Source of the DNA: Agromyces ramosus
GTDB lineage: Bacteria > Actinomycetota > Actinomycetes > Actinomycetales > Microbacteriaceae
Direction: 5' to 3'
NCBI RefSeq assembly: GCF_004216665.1
Contig: NZ_SGWY01000004.1
Location: 310,001-374,000, forward strand
DNA: 64,000 nt
The notes under the pieces are model-generated. The model was not told where the DNA came from and did not search any database. It saw only the letters and a program-made list of their open reading frames with translations. Shown in pieces: positions 1 to 9,300 of this stretch. The translations under genes and the position numbers were made by a program. Position 1 is the stretch's first letter. The number at the start of each line of letters is the position of its first letter.

Positions 1-1
1 C

Positions 2-736
2 GCCTACGCCGCCGGCGACGACGAGACGGCCCGGTCGCTGTTCGCCGCCACCCGCGTGCCCTACGAGCGCATCGAGCCCACGGCCGAGGCGTTCGGCGAC
101 CTCGACCCGAAGATCGACTTCCGCGAGGTCGACGCCGTCGCCGACGGCCTCGACTGGACCGGCTTCCACCGCATCGAGAAGGACCTCTGGCCGCCGGCCG
201 CGGGCGACCTCAACTCCGACGGCCAGGACGCCCTCGCGGACTGGGCCCCGTCCACCCACGAGGAGCGCCAGGCGTTCGCCGACGGCCTCGTCGCGGATGT
301 CGCCGAGCTGCACGACCTCGTGACCGCCGACGACTTCTCGGTGTCGCTCGACGCGATCTCGAACGGCGCGATCGCGCTCCTCGACGAGGTCGCCGCCGGC
401 AAGATCACCGGCGAGGAGGACTGGTGGTCGGGCACCGACCTCTCCGACTTCGCCGCGAACGTGCAGGGCGCGGGCGTCGCCTTCGGCGCCGTGCGCACGC
501 TCGCCGAGTCGAAGGGCGACGACGGCGAGGCGCTCGCCGCGGAGATCGACGCGCAGTTCGCCGCCCTCGAGGCCGCGCTGAGCGAGTACGGCTCGCTCGA
601 GTCGGGCTTCGTGAACTACGCCGAGCTCACCGATGCCGACAAGAAGGCCCTCTCCGACCAGGTCAACGCCCTGGCCGAGCCGCTGTCGCAGCTCACCCAC
701 ACCGTGCTCGGCGTCGCGGAGCCGGAGGCCCGATGA
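2..736 (+). CDS. efeO: EfeO, iron uptake system component (5' truncated by window edge)
   Basis: The open frame runs in from the left edge, so the N-terminus (signal peptide and any cupredoxin domain) is missing. The visible part is the peptidase-M75/imelysin-type helical domain of EfeO, with the HxxE metal motif as HRIEKDLWPP early in the fragment. EfeO is the extracytoplasmic protein of the EfeUOB ferrous/ferric iron importer and passes iron to the EfeU permease, which probably lies upstream outside the window. The stop codon overlaps the ATG of efeB (ATGA), the usual tight coupling of this operon. Family assignment is firm from sequence and neighbour; the true start cannot be seen. Confidence 0.93.
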   Translation, partial: AYAAGDDETARSLFAATRVPYERIEPTAEAFGDLDPKIDFREVDAVADGLDWTGFHRIEKDLWPPAAGDLNSDGQDALADWAPSTHEERQAFADGLVADVAELHDLVTADDFSVSLDAISNGAIALLDEVAAGKITGEEDWWSGTDLSDFAANVQGAGVAFGAVRTLAESKGDDGEALAAEIDAQFAALEAALSEYGSLESGFVNYAELTDADKKALSDQVNALAEPLSQLTHTVLGVAEPEAR

Positions 737-2022
737 CCGAGCCGCGCCCCGCCGACAGGGTCAGCCGACGCGCCCTCCTCGGCCTCCTCGGGGCCGGGGC
801 GGCCGGCGCCGCCGTCGGCGCGGCGGGAGCCGCGGGGGTCGCCGTCGCCGCCACCGGCACGATCGGCGCCGCGGGCGGGGGCGGCGGAGCATCCGCCTAC
901 CCCTTCTTCGGCGCCCACCAGGCGGGCATCACGACCCCCGCCCAGGACCGCCTGCACTTCGCGGCCTTCGACGTGAGCTCCACGCTCGACCGGACGGGGC
1001 TCATCGAGCTGCTCACCGAGTGGACGGAGGCCGCGGCACGGCTGACCCAGGGCCTCGAGGTCGCCGAGGGCGGCGCCACGGGCGGCTCCGACTACGCCCC
1101 GCCGGTCGACACCGGTGAAGCGCTCGGCCTGCCGGCCAGCGGCCTCACGATCACGTTCGGCTTCGGTCCGGGGCTCTTCACGGATGCCTCCGGCGCCGAT
1201 CGCTTCGGCCTCGCCGCCCGTCGGCCGGCGGCCCTCGAGCCGCTCCCGCGATTCCAGGGCGACGCGCTGCAGCCCGAGCGCAGCGGCGGCGACCTCTGCA
1301 TCCAGGCCTGCGCCGACGACCCGCAGGTGGCCGTGCACGCGATCCGGAACCTCAGCCGGATCGCGTTCGGCCGCGCGAGCCTGCGATGGTCGCAGCTCGG
1401 CTTCGGCCGGACGTCGTCGACCTCGACCTCGCAGACGACCCCGCGCAACCTCTTCGGCTTCAAGGACGGCACCGCGAACCTCAAGGCCGAGGACGGGTCC
1501 CTGCTCGACGAGCAGGTCTGGGTGCAGGCCTCCGACAGCCCCGCATGGCTGGCGGGCGGCTCGTACCTCGTCGCCCGACGCATCCGCATGATCATCGAGA
1601 ACTGGGACCGCGTGCAGCTCGGCGAGCAGGAGATGCTCGTCGGCCGGTCGAAGGGCGAGGGGGCGCCGCTCTCGGGCGGCACCGAGTTCTCCGAGCCCGA
1701 CTTCGAGGCGACCGGGGTCGCCGACAAGCCCCTCATCGACACGAACGCGCACGTGCGCCTCGCGCACCACTCCTCGAACGGCGGGGCGCGGATGCTGCGG
1801 CGCGGCTACAACTTCGTCGACGGCAACGACGAGCTCGGCCGACTCGATGCCGGCCTGTTCTTCCTCTCGTTCCAGCGCACGCCGCAGCAGTTCATCGACG
1901 TGCAGACCAGCCTGGCCGCCGACGGGCTGAACGAGTACCTCAAGCACGTTGGCTCGGCGATCTTCGCGGTGCCCGGGGGCGTGCGCGAGGGCGAGTTCGT
2001 GGGGCAGGCGCTGTTCGCCTGA
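733..2022 (+). CDS. efeB: EfeB, Tat-exported Dyp-type heme peroxidase (deferrochelatase)
   Basis: A 429-aa protein starting at the ATG overlapping the efeO stop. The N-terminus has a twin-arginine signal (SRRALLGLLG followed by an Ala/Gly-rich hydrophobic stretch), so it is folded with heme in the cytoplasm and exported by Tat. The Dyp GxxDG motif is present as FGFKDGTANLK near residue 245, and the proximal heme histidine region is NAHVRLAHHSS. In the EfeUOB system EfeB oxidises Fe(II) or strips iron from heme at the cell surface. The length is normal for the family. An ORF extending upstream in the same frame is only the out-of-frame shadow of efeO. Confidence 0.95.
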   Translation: MTEPRPADRVSRRALLGLLGAGAAGAAVGAAGAAGVAVAATGTIGAAGGGGGASAYPFFGAHQAGITTPAQDRLHFAAFDVSSTLDRTGLIELLTEWTEAAARLTQGLEVAEGGATGGSDYAPPVDTGEALGLPASGLTITFGFGPGLFTDASGADRFGLAARRPAALEPLPRFQGDALQPERSGGDLCIQACADDPQVAVHAIRNLSRIAFGRASLRWSQLGFGRTSSTSTSQTTPRNLFGFKDGTANLKAEDGSLLDEQVWVQASDSPAWLAGGSYLVARRIRMIIENWDRVQLGEQEMLVGRSKGEGAPLSGGTEFSEPDFEATGVADKPLIDTNAHVRLAHHSSNGGARMLRRGYNFVDGNDELGRLDAGLFFLSFQRTPQQFIDVQTSLAADGLNEYLKHVGSAIFAVPGGVREGEFVGQALFA

Positions 2023-2045
2023 GCCGGTGATGGAGCGGGCGGGAC

Positions 2046-2468
2046 TCAGTCCTCGTCCTCCTCGATCTCCGCGACCTCCCACCGATCGTCCCCGAGCGGG
2101 CGCAGGACCCCGCGCACGCGCTCCCCGTCGCGCACCGCCTGCCAGGCGATCGGCGCGAGGCGGTTCCCGGCGAGGTTCAGGCTGCCGCTGAACGTGGGGG
2201 TCTCATAACCGATCGAGATGAGCGCGTCCGCGCGCTGCCGGGAATCCCAGATGCCCGAGAGCGACCAGGTCATCGCGACGACGGCCAGGGCGCCGAGGAG
2301 GAACGCCACATAGCCGGTCTCGCGCATCGTCTTGGAGTGGAACCGCGTGCCCACCGCCGACGCGAGGATGCCGATCACCGCGAGGATCGCGGGGAAGATC
2401 AACGGCCACGGGCTCCAGGGCTCGATTCGCACCACCTCGTCGGCGATCGCGCTGGTCAGGAGGAGCAT
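2046..2468 (-). CDS. Small two-TM membrane protein, tandem paralogue 2 (unknown function)
   Basis: A 140-aa protein of unknown function. It has two hydrophobic segments around residues 20-40 and 55-75 and a soluble C-terminal domain ending in an acidic EIEEDED tail. It is clearly related to the gene immediately upstream on the same strand: both contain EPWSPWPL before TM1, SxIWDSRQR after TM2 and ERVRGVLRPLG near the end. The start is the ATG at 2468, 14 bp after the upstream stop; no closer alternative aligns with the paralogue. The two genes look like a local tandem duplication, and they are probably co-transcribed. Confidence 0.75.
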   Translation of the reverse strand: MLLLTSAIADEVVRIEPWSPWPLIFPAILAVIGILASAVGTRFHSKTMRETGYVAFLLGALAVVAMTWSLSGIWDSRQRADALISIGYETPTFSGSLNLAGNRLAPIAWQAVRDGERVRGVLRPLGDDRWEVAEIEEDED

Positions 2469-2482
2469 GGCACCGACCAGGG

Positions 2483-2884
2483 TCAGTCGTCCTCGTCCTC
2501 GTCGACGAGCGAGACCTCCCACTGGTCGCCGCCGAGCGGTCGCAGCACACCGCGGACCCGCTCCTCCCCGTGCACCGCCTGGAAGGGCACGACGCCGGTG
2601 GTGCCGGCCGCGAAGCTCATGCCACCGCCGAACGTCGGCGTGAGGTATCCGAGCTCGGTGAGCGCCTCGACCCGCTGCCGGGAGTCCCAGATCGCCGACA
2701 GGACCCAGACCATCGCCAGTGCCGCCAGGGCGGCGACGAGGAAGCCGAGGTATCCCAGCTCGCGGACCCGCTTGTGGCGATGGCGTGTGCCGAGCACCGA
2801 GGCGACCACCGCCACGACGAGGACGACCCCCGGGATCAGCAGCGGCCATGGGCTCCACGGCTCGAGCGTGACGACGTCGTTCAT
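2483..2884 (-). CDS. Small two-TM membrane protein, tandem paralogue 1 (unknown function)
   Basis: A 133-aa protein starting MNDVVTLEPWSPWPLL. It has two predicted membrane segments (about residues 13-32 and 45-67), then a domain with SAIWDSRQRVEAL and ERVRGVLRPLGG, and a final acidic VDEDEDD. It shares this architecture with its downstream neighbour at 2046-2468, so the pair arose by duplication. No enzyme motif was recognised. The DSRQR and GVLRPLG blocks are the best conserved parts and probably mark the functional surface. Confidence 0.78.
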   Translation of the reverse strand: MNDVVTLEPWSPWPLLIPGVVLVVAVVASVLGTRHRHKRVRELGYLGFLVAALAALAMVWVLSAIWDSRQRVEALTELGYLTPTFGGGMSFAAGTTGVVPFQAVHGEERVRGVLRPLGGDQWEVSLVDEDEDD

Positions 2885-2955
2885 GCGATCAGACCGCCTT
2901 CATCTGCCGCCGATGGTACTCCGGAGGGAGGACATCCGGTCGTGGGCTCATCCGC

Positions 2956-3414
2956 TCAGCCGGTCTTCGTCCAGTCCAGGTTGATGACGTCGCCGATGTA
3001 GACGGTCTCGCCGAAGTCGTGGATCTGCGGGTTCATGCGCAGCAGTTGCTGCTGCGGCAGCTCGAAGCGCTGCGCGATGTCGAAGAAGCTGTCGCCCGCG
3101 ACCACGGTGTAGCTGGCGGGCACCCCGTTGCCGTCGAGCACCGGGGTGCCGGTGGCCCCGTCGCGGGACCCGGTGTCGTAGGCGGGACCCCACTCGACCA
3201 CCGGCGCCGGTGCGTTCGGCACGGGCTCGGGAGCCGGTGCGGGGGCTGGGGCCGGCGCGGACGACGGCGGCCCGGGGGTCGGCGTCGGCGTGGCGGTGAC
3301 CGTCGCGGTGATGGTCACGGGCGGAGGTGTGGCAACGGGTGCGGCCACGCAACCGCTGAGCAACAGGGCAGCGAGTCCGGCGGATGCCGCGGCCGTGCCG
3401 AGCCGTCGCCTCAC
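2956..3414 (-). CDS. LysM-domain lipoprotein
   Basis: A 152-aa protein with a lipoprotein signal peptide; the lipobox LLLSGC gives the lipidated cysteine at about residue 22. A long Pro/Ala/Thr-rich linker (residues 25-75) spans the wall region. A C-terminal LysM module (about residues 100-148) contains SYTVVAGDSFFDIAQRF and the closing GDVINL. LysM binds N-acetylglucosamine in peptidoglycan, so the protein likely tethers membrane to wall. No catalytic domain is attached. The start ATG is followed by the basic MRRRLG n-region, as expected for a secreted protein. Confidence 0.87.
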   Translation of the reverse strand: MRRRLGTAAASAGLAALLLSGCVAAPVATPPPVTITATVTATPTPTPGPPSSAPAPAPAPAPEPVPNAPAPVVEWGPAYDTGSRDGATGTPVLDGNGVPASYTVVAGDSFFDIAQRFELPQQQLLRMNPQIHDFGETVYIGDVINLDWTKTG

Positions 3415-3496
3415 CGAGCCCCCGATCGACGTGCCGAACGGCGCTCCTCCGTCGGGCGCGCCGTTCGGGCCAGCCTATCGATCGGGCGGGGAAGCG

Positions 3497-4993
3497 TCAT
3501 CCGCTCTCCACAGGGCCCGGGGCGCCGGAGCCCGACGAGCCCTCGAGCGGCCCGGCGAGGGCGAGGATCGCGGCGCGGATCCGGGCGAGTCCCTCGGCGA
3601 GCAGACGGTCGCCCGGCCCGGCGTACCCGAACACGATGCCGGGCGGCTCGTCGCCCGGCACCGCCGAGTACTCCGCGAGCGACGCGACCGCCACGCCCTC
3701 CGCGGCCAGGCGCGAGACCACGGCGGCGGATGCCGCGGCATCCGGGAGCGCGAGGACCGCGTGCAGGCCGCCGTCGAGCCCCGAGAGCGGCGCGCCGGGC
3801 AGGCCGTCGAGCGCCTCGATCACGAGACGTCGCCGGTGCGCGTAGTCGCGTCGCGTCACCGCGATGTGCCGCCGGACGGCGCCGCCCGTGAGCAGCGCCG
3901 CGACCGCGTCCTGGGCGACGCCGGGCACGGGACACGCCTCGTCGTCGCGGACGCGCGCGATGGCGGCACGCAGCGCCGGGTTCGGTGGGAGCACGAGGTA
4001 GCCGAGTCGGAGCCACGGCGTGAGCACCTTCGAGAAGCTGCCGACGAGCACCGCCCGCCCGCCGTCGTCGAGCGAGGCGAGGGCCGGGAGGGGAGGCCCG
4101 AGGTGGCGGAACTCGCTGTCGTAGTCGTCCTCGATCACGAGGGCGTCCGCGTCCCGCGCCCACTCGAGCAGCTCCAGCCGGGCGGCGACCGGGAGGCGGC
4201 CGCCGAGGGGGTACTGGTGGCTCGGCGTGACCAGGACCGCGTCCGGCGGTCGCGGCATCCGACGCAGGCCCTCGACCATGATGCCGTCGCCGTCGACCGC
4301 CACCGGGAGGGTCCGGACGCCGCGACGTTCGAGGGTGCGCCGGGCCGATGGGTAGCCCGGGTGCTCGACGGCGATCACGGGCGCTCCGCCGTCGACCAGC
4401 GTGGCGAGGGCGGCGGCCACGAGCGACAGGGCCTCGCTCGTGCCGGCGGTGACCACGACGTCGTCGGCCGCGCACGCCACGCCGCGCGCCTGGCGCAGGT
4501 GGTCGGCGATCTCGGTGCGCAGCGCCGCCACGCCGAACGGCGGCGGCGACTCCGACGGGATCTCCAGCGCGGCCGCGTGCCGCCACGCCGCCCGCCAGGC
4601 GCGGGCGTCGATGCGCGTCGTCGACGGGCGCCCCGGCAGCAGGTCGATGCGGGGTCGGACCGGCGCCTCGGCCACGGAGCCCGCCGGGGCATCCGGCGCG
4701 GGCGACGGCGACTCGGGCCGCCGTCCGTCGTCGGCGTCGGGACGCAGCAGCTCGGCCACGCGGGTCGGCGCGCCCTGCCGCATCTCGAGGTAGCCCTCGC
4801 CGGCGAGCTGCTCGTACGCCGCGACCACCGCGCTGCGGGAGACGCCGAGCTCGGCCGCGAGGGCTCGTGTCGAGGGCACGGGGTCGTCGGGACGCAGGAC
4901 CCCGGCGAGGATGCCCCGCCGCAGGCCGTCGACGAGCTGCGCGCCGATGGGCCGGGCGGCGTCGCGGTCGATGACGAGGATCGGACCGTCCAC
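3497..4993 (-). CDS. MocR/PdxR-type regulator (GntR HTH fused to aminotransferase fold)
   Basis: A 498-aa MocR-subfamily GntR regulator. An N-terminal winged HTH (residues about 10-75, with VPSTRALAAELGVSRSAVV) is followed by a fold-type-I aminotransferase domain. The PLP-binding lysine is in VGSFSKVLTPWLRLGY. These proteins use PLP as a ligand, and several control vitamin B6 or amino-acid genes. The start is set at the GTG at 4993 because AGGAGG lies 4 nt upstream of it; an upstream GTG at 5014 has no such site and would lie in the operator repeats. It is divergent from the PNPOx-like gene at 5080, a common MocR arrangement, so that gene is the likely target. Confidence 0.9.
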   Translation of the reverse strand: MDGPILVIDRDAARPIGAQLVDGLRRGILAGVLRPDDPVPSTRALAAELGVSRSAVVAAYEQLAGEGYLEMRQGAPTRVAELLRPDADDGRRPESPSPAPDAPAGSVAEAPVRPRIDLLPGRPSTTRIDARAWRAAWRHAAALEIPSESPPPFGVAALRTEIADHLRQARGVACAADDVVVTAGTSEALSLVAAALATLVDGGAPVIAVEHPGYPSARRTLERRGVRTLPVAVDGDGIMVEGLRRMPRPPDAVLVTPSHQYPLGGRLPVAARLELLEWARDADALVIEDDYDSEFRHLGPPLPALASLDDGGRAVLVGSFSKVLTPWLRLGYLVLPPNPALRAAIARVRDDEACPVPGVAQDAVAALLTGGAVRRHIAVTRRDYAHRRRLVIEALDGLPGAPLSGLDGGLHAVLALPDAAASAAVVSRLAAEGVAVASLAEYSAVPGDEPPGIVFGYAGPGDRLLAEGLARIRAAILALAGPLEGSSGSGAPGPVESG

Positions 4994-5012
4994 GATTCCT
5001 CCTGGGGTGCTC

Positions 5013-5046
5013 ACTGGACTGGTGGAAGTTGCGAGAACTGGACTGA
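5013..5046. promoter_or_regulatory. Direct-repeat operator candidate for the MocR regulator
   Basis: Two exact copies of ACTGGACTG start at 5013 and 5037 (24-bp offset, about two helical turns) in the 86-bp gap between the divergent MocR and PNPOx-like genes. MocR regulators typically bind direct repeats rather than palindromes. Assignment to this regulator is inferred from position and symmetry type. Confidence 0.6.
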
Positions 5047-5079
5047 CTGTCGAACCAGTGTGCTCGCGAGACTAGCAGC

Positions 5080-5760
5080 GTGACCCTGACGAACACCACC
5101 GCCCCCCGCCGCATCCGCCGACTCGCCGAGCGGCAGACCACCGACCGCGACGCGCTGTTCGCGCTCCTCGACGAGGAGCTCGTCGGACACCTCGCGGCGG
5201 TCGTCGACGGCGTCCCGGTGGTCGTGCCCATGGGGTACGCGCGTGACGGCGAGCACCTCCTGGTGCACGGCTCGACGGGCGGCGGATTCGCCCTTCGCGC
5301 CGCCGCCGAAGGCGCCACGGTCGCGTTCTCGGTCACGGCGCTCGACGGGCTCGTCTTCGCCCGGTCGCTCTTCGACAGCTCGATGAACTACCGCAGCGCC
5401 GTGGTCTACGGCGTGCTCGAGCCCGTCGACGACGAGCGAGCGGATGCCGCGCTGCTCGCCCTCTCCGAGCGGCTCATGCCCGGCCGCTCCGCCGAGGTGC
5501 GCGCCATCACGCGCAGGGAGGCCGCCGCCACCCGCGTGCTGCGCCTGGCCCTCGACGACGTGGTGATGAAGACGCGTGCGGCCGGGGCATCCGAGGACAC
5601 CGACGACGGCGAGGACCACTCGACGTGGGCCGGCGTCGTGCCGCGCGAACGCCGATGGGGAACGCCCGTTCCCTCACCCCTCACGCCCGAGGGGACCCCG
5701 ACCCCGGTCTCGGTGGTCGCCCTGATGACGCGCTCCCGCTCGGAGCACAGACTTCCCTGA
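5080..5760 (+). CDS. Pyridoxamine 5'-phosphate oxidase-like flavin-binding protein
   Basis: A 226-aa protein with the split-barrel flavin-binding fold of the PNPOx-like family. LVGHLAAVVDGVPVVVPMGYARDGEHLLVHGST is characteristic of the subgroup that reduces or binds flavin or F420. The core spans residues 15-170; the last 45 residues are a low-complexity tail. The start is the GTG at 5080; no SD is visible and the UTR is short, so translation may be leaderless. Its divergent partner is a PLP-responsive MocR regulator, which suggests a role in B6 vitamer handling, although PNPOx-like proteins have many substrates. The specific reaction is unknown. Confidence 0.8.
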   Translation: MTLTNTTAPRRIRRLAERQTTDRDALFALLDEELVGHLAAVVDGVPVVVPMGYARDGEHLLVHGSTGGGFALRAAAEGATVAFSVTALDGLVFARSLFDSSMNYRSAVVYGVLEPVDDERADAALLALSERLMPGRSAEVRAITRREAAATRVLRLALDDVVMKTRAAGASEDTDDGEDHSTWAGVVPRERRWGTPVPSPLTPEGTPTPVSVVALMTRSRSEHRLP

Positions 5761-5777
5761 TGGAAAGGAGGTGCGAG

Positions 5778-5888
5778 ATGTTCGCGACCATGATCGTGCT
5801 GGGAGTGTTCGCCGCCGTGGCGATCACGACCTCGCTCGTGCAGTTCCGCCGTGACGGCTACCGCCGCACGCCGACCCTGCGCTTCTGA
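5778..5888 (+). CDS. 36-aa single-span membrane peptide
   Basis: A short ORF with a strong SD (AAAGGAGGT, 8 nt before ATG). It encodes one hydrophobic helix (FATMIVLGVFAAVAITTSL) followed by a basic, arginine-rich C-terminus, so it should insert with the tail inside. Its function is unknown. It begins 17 bp after the PNPOx-like stop and could be co-transcribed. The quality of the ribosome site is the main argument that it is real. Confidence 0.55.
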   Translation: MFATMIVLGVFAAVAITTSLVQFRRDGYRRTPTLRF

Positions 5889-6008
5889 GCCACACGACCC
5901 GACGAACGACGCGCCTCCCGGACGACCCCGTCGACCGGCACGCCCGGGCCCCCTGCCGCCCGCGCGACCCAGGCCCCTGTGGGACTGAGCACCTGCTGCG
6001 TGGAAATA

Positions 6009-6020
6009 GGGCGATCGCCC
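6009..6020. promoter_or_regulatory. 12-bp perfect palindrome GGGCGATCGCCC
   Basis: This perfect palindrome lies 75 bp upstream of the 62-aa ORF, in the 206-bp gap 5889-6094. Its symmetry suits a dimeric repressor, but no second copy was noticed in the window, and GC-rich palindromes also arise by chance. Confidence 0.3.
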
Positions 6021-6094
6021 GATGAGCACCCGGCACCTTACCGAGCACGCTGAAGGCATCCGATCGGACGGATCGGACGACATCGGGAGGAATC

Positions 6095-6283
6095 ATGCAG
6101 TTCTCGGCAGACTTCGTCGCACTCGGCCTCCACCAGGCCGACGTGCACCGCGCAGAGCGAGAGCTCGTCCTGCGGATGGCGGCGGAGGCGCGCGGCTCGG
6201 ACGACGCGGGGGCGTCGTCCGAGCCCGTCGCGCACCGCTCGCACCGCGGTCACGGTCGCGCACTCCGACTCGCCCTGCGGTGA
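6095..6283 (+). CDS. 62-aa hypothetical protein
   Basis: The ORF has a good SD (GGGAGGAATC directly before ATG). It encodes a short helical N-terminal part (MQFSADFVALGLHQADVHRA) and a basic, disordered tail (HRSHRGHGRALRLALR). There is no membrane segment and no recognised domain. It ends 95 bp before the LuxR-type ATPase regulator, so it may be a small partner of that gene, but nothing in the sequence proves it. The in-frame extension of the downstream gene through this region has poor codon character and was not used. Confidence 0.5.
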   Translation: MQFSADFVALGLHQADVHRAERELVLRMAAEARGSDDAGASSEPVAHRSHRGHGRALRLALR

Positions 6284-6378
6284 GCGGGGCGGCGGTCGTG
6301 ACCGACGGCGTTCCGCCGAGCGCGATCACGACCATCCCGGTTGCCGCCGGTGTCGGTGGAGCGTGGCACCATGAGAAC

Positions 6379-9300
6379 GTGAGCATGTCAGCGCCCGCGA
6401 TGATCGGCCGCGACACCGACCTCGCGAGGCTCAACGAGCGTCTCGACGAGGTGCGTGCGGGCGCGCCGTTCACGGTCATCATCGGCGGCGAGGCCGGCAT
6501 CGGCAAGACCCGGCTCATCCGCGAGTTCGAAGCCGGCCTTCCCTCCGACGTCCGGCTGCTCGCCGGCCAGTGCGTCGACCTCGGCAGCGTGGCGGCGCCG
6601 TACGCGCCGGTCAAGACGGCGCTGCGCACGCTCGTCGCCCAGGAGGATGCCGAGCGGGTGCTCGAGGCCGTGGGCCCCGGGCGGGCGGCGCTCATCGCGC
6701 TCCTTCCCGAGCTCGCGGCGCCCGGCGCCGAGCCCGTGCCCGCCGCGTCGACCGCGCAGGCCGCGGCGGGTGCGGCGACCAGCCAGCTGCACGAGGCGAT
6801 CGCGGTGCTGCTCGAGACGTTCTCGCGCGAGCGGCCCATCGTCTTCGTCATCGAAGACCTGCACTGGATCGACGCGGCCAGCCTGGCCCTGCTCCGATTC
6901 CTCATGCGCGCGCTCGGCTCGAGCCGCGTGCTCACCGTGCTGAGCTATCGCACCGAAGACGTGACGCGGGGGCATCCGGTTCGCGACTTCCTCTCCGAGG
7001 CGGAGCGCGACCGGTGGGTCGAGCGCCGGGAGCTCGGCCGGCTCAACCGCGGCCAGGTCCGCAAGCTCACGAGGTCGATGATCGTCGACGAGACTCCGAG
7101 CGCGAGGGTGCTCGACACCGTGTTCCGCCGCAGCGACGGCGTTCCCTTCTTCGTCGAGGAGCTGGTCGGCATCGACGGATGCCGCGACGAGGGCTTCGTG
7201 CCCGACACGCTCCGCGAGCTGCTGCTGGCCCGCTACGAACGCCTGCCCGAGTCGGCGCAGGAGCTGCTGCGGCTCATCTCCACCGGTGGCGTCCGCGTGT
7301 CCCACGCCATGCTCGCGCAGGTCTACCGCGGCACCGACGACGAGCTCGACGCCGCGGCACGCCGGTGCGTCCAGTTCGGCGTGCTCACGGTCGACGGCGA
7401 CGACTACTCGTTCCGTCACGCGCTCGTGCGCGAGGCGATCCTCGACGACCTCCTCCCGGGCGAGCGCGCCCGGTTCCACGCCCGCTACGCCGAGGCCTAC
7501 GAGGCGGCCGCCGCCGCGGGCACCCGGCGCGTCGCCGCCGAGATCTCCTACCACTGGCTCGGTGCGCACGATGCGGCCCGGGCCTTCCCCGCGACGATGC
7601 AGGCGATGCGCGAGGCGCGTGCCGCCGCCGCGTACGCGACGGCGGCCCAGCTCGGCGAACGCGCGCTCGGCCTGTGGGACGTCGTTCCCGACCCCGAGGC
7701 GGCCGCGGGCATGAGCAAGCTCGAGCTCATGGGCCGCACGGCGTCCTACCTCCGCAACGCCGGCGAGGGCGAGCGCAGCCTCGCGCTCATCAAGTCGGCG
7801 CTGGCCGAGTGCCCGCGCGACGACCCGAACTACCCGAGGCTGCTGCGCGACAAGGGCCTCTACCTCGCGAACGTCGGCAAGGGGGGATCCGTGGCCGTGC
7901 TCGAAGAGGCGCTCGCCGCCCTCGACGCGCGCGGCGACACCGGTCCGAGCGACCTCCGCGCCACCACGCTCACGGCGCTGGCCGGTCGGCTCATGATCGA
8001 CGGCCGCCTCGACGACGCCGTCGAGACCGCCGATCGCGCCCTCGCCGTCGCGAGCGAGATCGGGTCGCCACGGTACGCGTCGATCGCCACGAACATCGCC
8101 GGCATCAGCCGCGCCGATCGCGGAGACGTCGAGGAGGGGCTCGCCCTTCTCGAGCGCGCGCGAGAACTCGCCGAGGGCGACGGCGTGGCGCTGCTGCGCT
8201 ACTGGGTGAACGCCTCCGACCAGCACTACCTCGTCGGCAACTACCACGAGGCGGTGCGGCTCGCCGAGGAGGGTCTGGCCCAGTCGCGCGCGCAGGGCGT
8301 GGAGCGCAGCTCCGGCGTCATCCTGGCCTCGAACGCGGTGGATCCGCTGTTCGCGCTCGGGGAGTGGGAGCGCGCCGACGAGCTCATCGATCGCGCGCTG
8401 GCACTCGATCCGCCCACCGCCGACACGGTCTACCTGCTGCGCGCCCGCATCTGGGCGCAGCTCTGGCGCGGAGAGACCGAGGCCGCGACCCGGCTGTACC
8501 GCGGCGCGCGTCCGGCGATGTCCGCCGTCATGGAGGTCGAGATGCAGACCCGCCTCGGCGTGGGGCGCGTCGCCGCCGAGCTCGCGCTCGCGAACGACGA
8601 CCTCCCGGGCGCGTGGCACGAGGTCCGCCCGCTCCTGCACGAGCAGTACCCGCCGCTCGCCGGCTACGCGCTGCCGTTCCTGTGGGTGGGGGCCCGCGTG
8701 GCGGCCGCCGTGCGCGCCCGGCCGCACGCGGTCAGCGAAGCCGTCGCCGACGAGGTCGAGGCCTCGGTGCCCGAATTGCGCGGGCTGCTCGAGCAGATGT
8801 CGTACTGGCCGACGCATCCCGTGTGGGCGGCGCTCTTCGAGGCCGAGCTCGCCGAGGCGGCCGAGGGCGCCGGCGCCGGCGATGCCGGTACCGACGTCGG
8901 CGCGTGGCGGGCGGCCGTCGAGGCGGTCGCCGCACCCGAGGCGCCCGGGTTCCTCGTCGCATACGCGCTCCTGCGGCAGGCCGAGGCCGAGCTGGCCGGG
9001 GCCGACCGCACGGCCGCTCGCGCCTCCCTCCAGGCGGCGCTCGACGTCGCCGACTCGGGCGGCGTGGTGGCGGTGCGCGATCGCGTCCTGCGTGTCGCAT
9101 CGGCCGCCGGCCTGTCGCTCGAGGGCGTGGGCGGCGGTGCCGGCCTGGCCGTACCCGAGATCGGCGTGGCTGGTGCGCCGTCCGATGCCGACGTACTGGC
9201 GGCGGCCGAGCTCACCGCACGCGAGCGGCAGGTGCTCGAGCTCATCGCCGAGGGCCTGAGCAATCGCCAGATCGGCGAGCGCCTCTTCATCAGCGGCAAG

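Noticed and set aside
6022..6378. N-terminal extension of the LuxR-type ATPase
   Set aside because: It overlaps a small ORF with a strong SD and has arginine-rich, non-family residues before MIGRDTDL.
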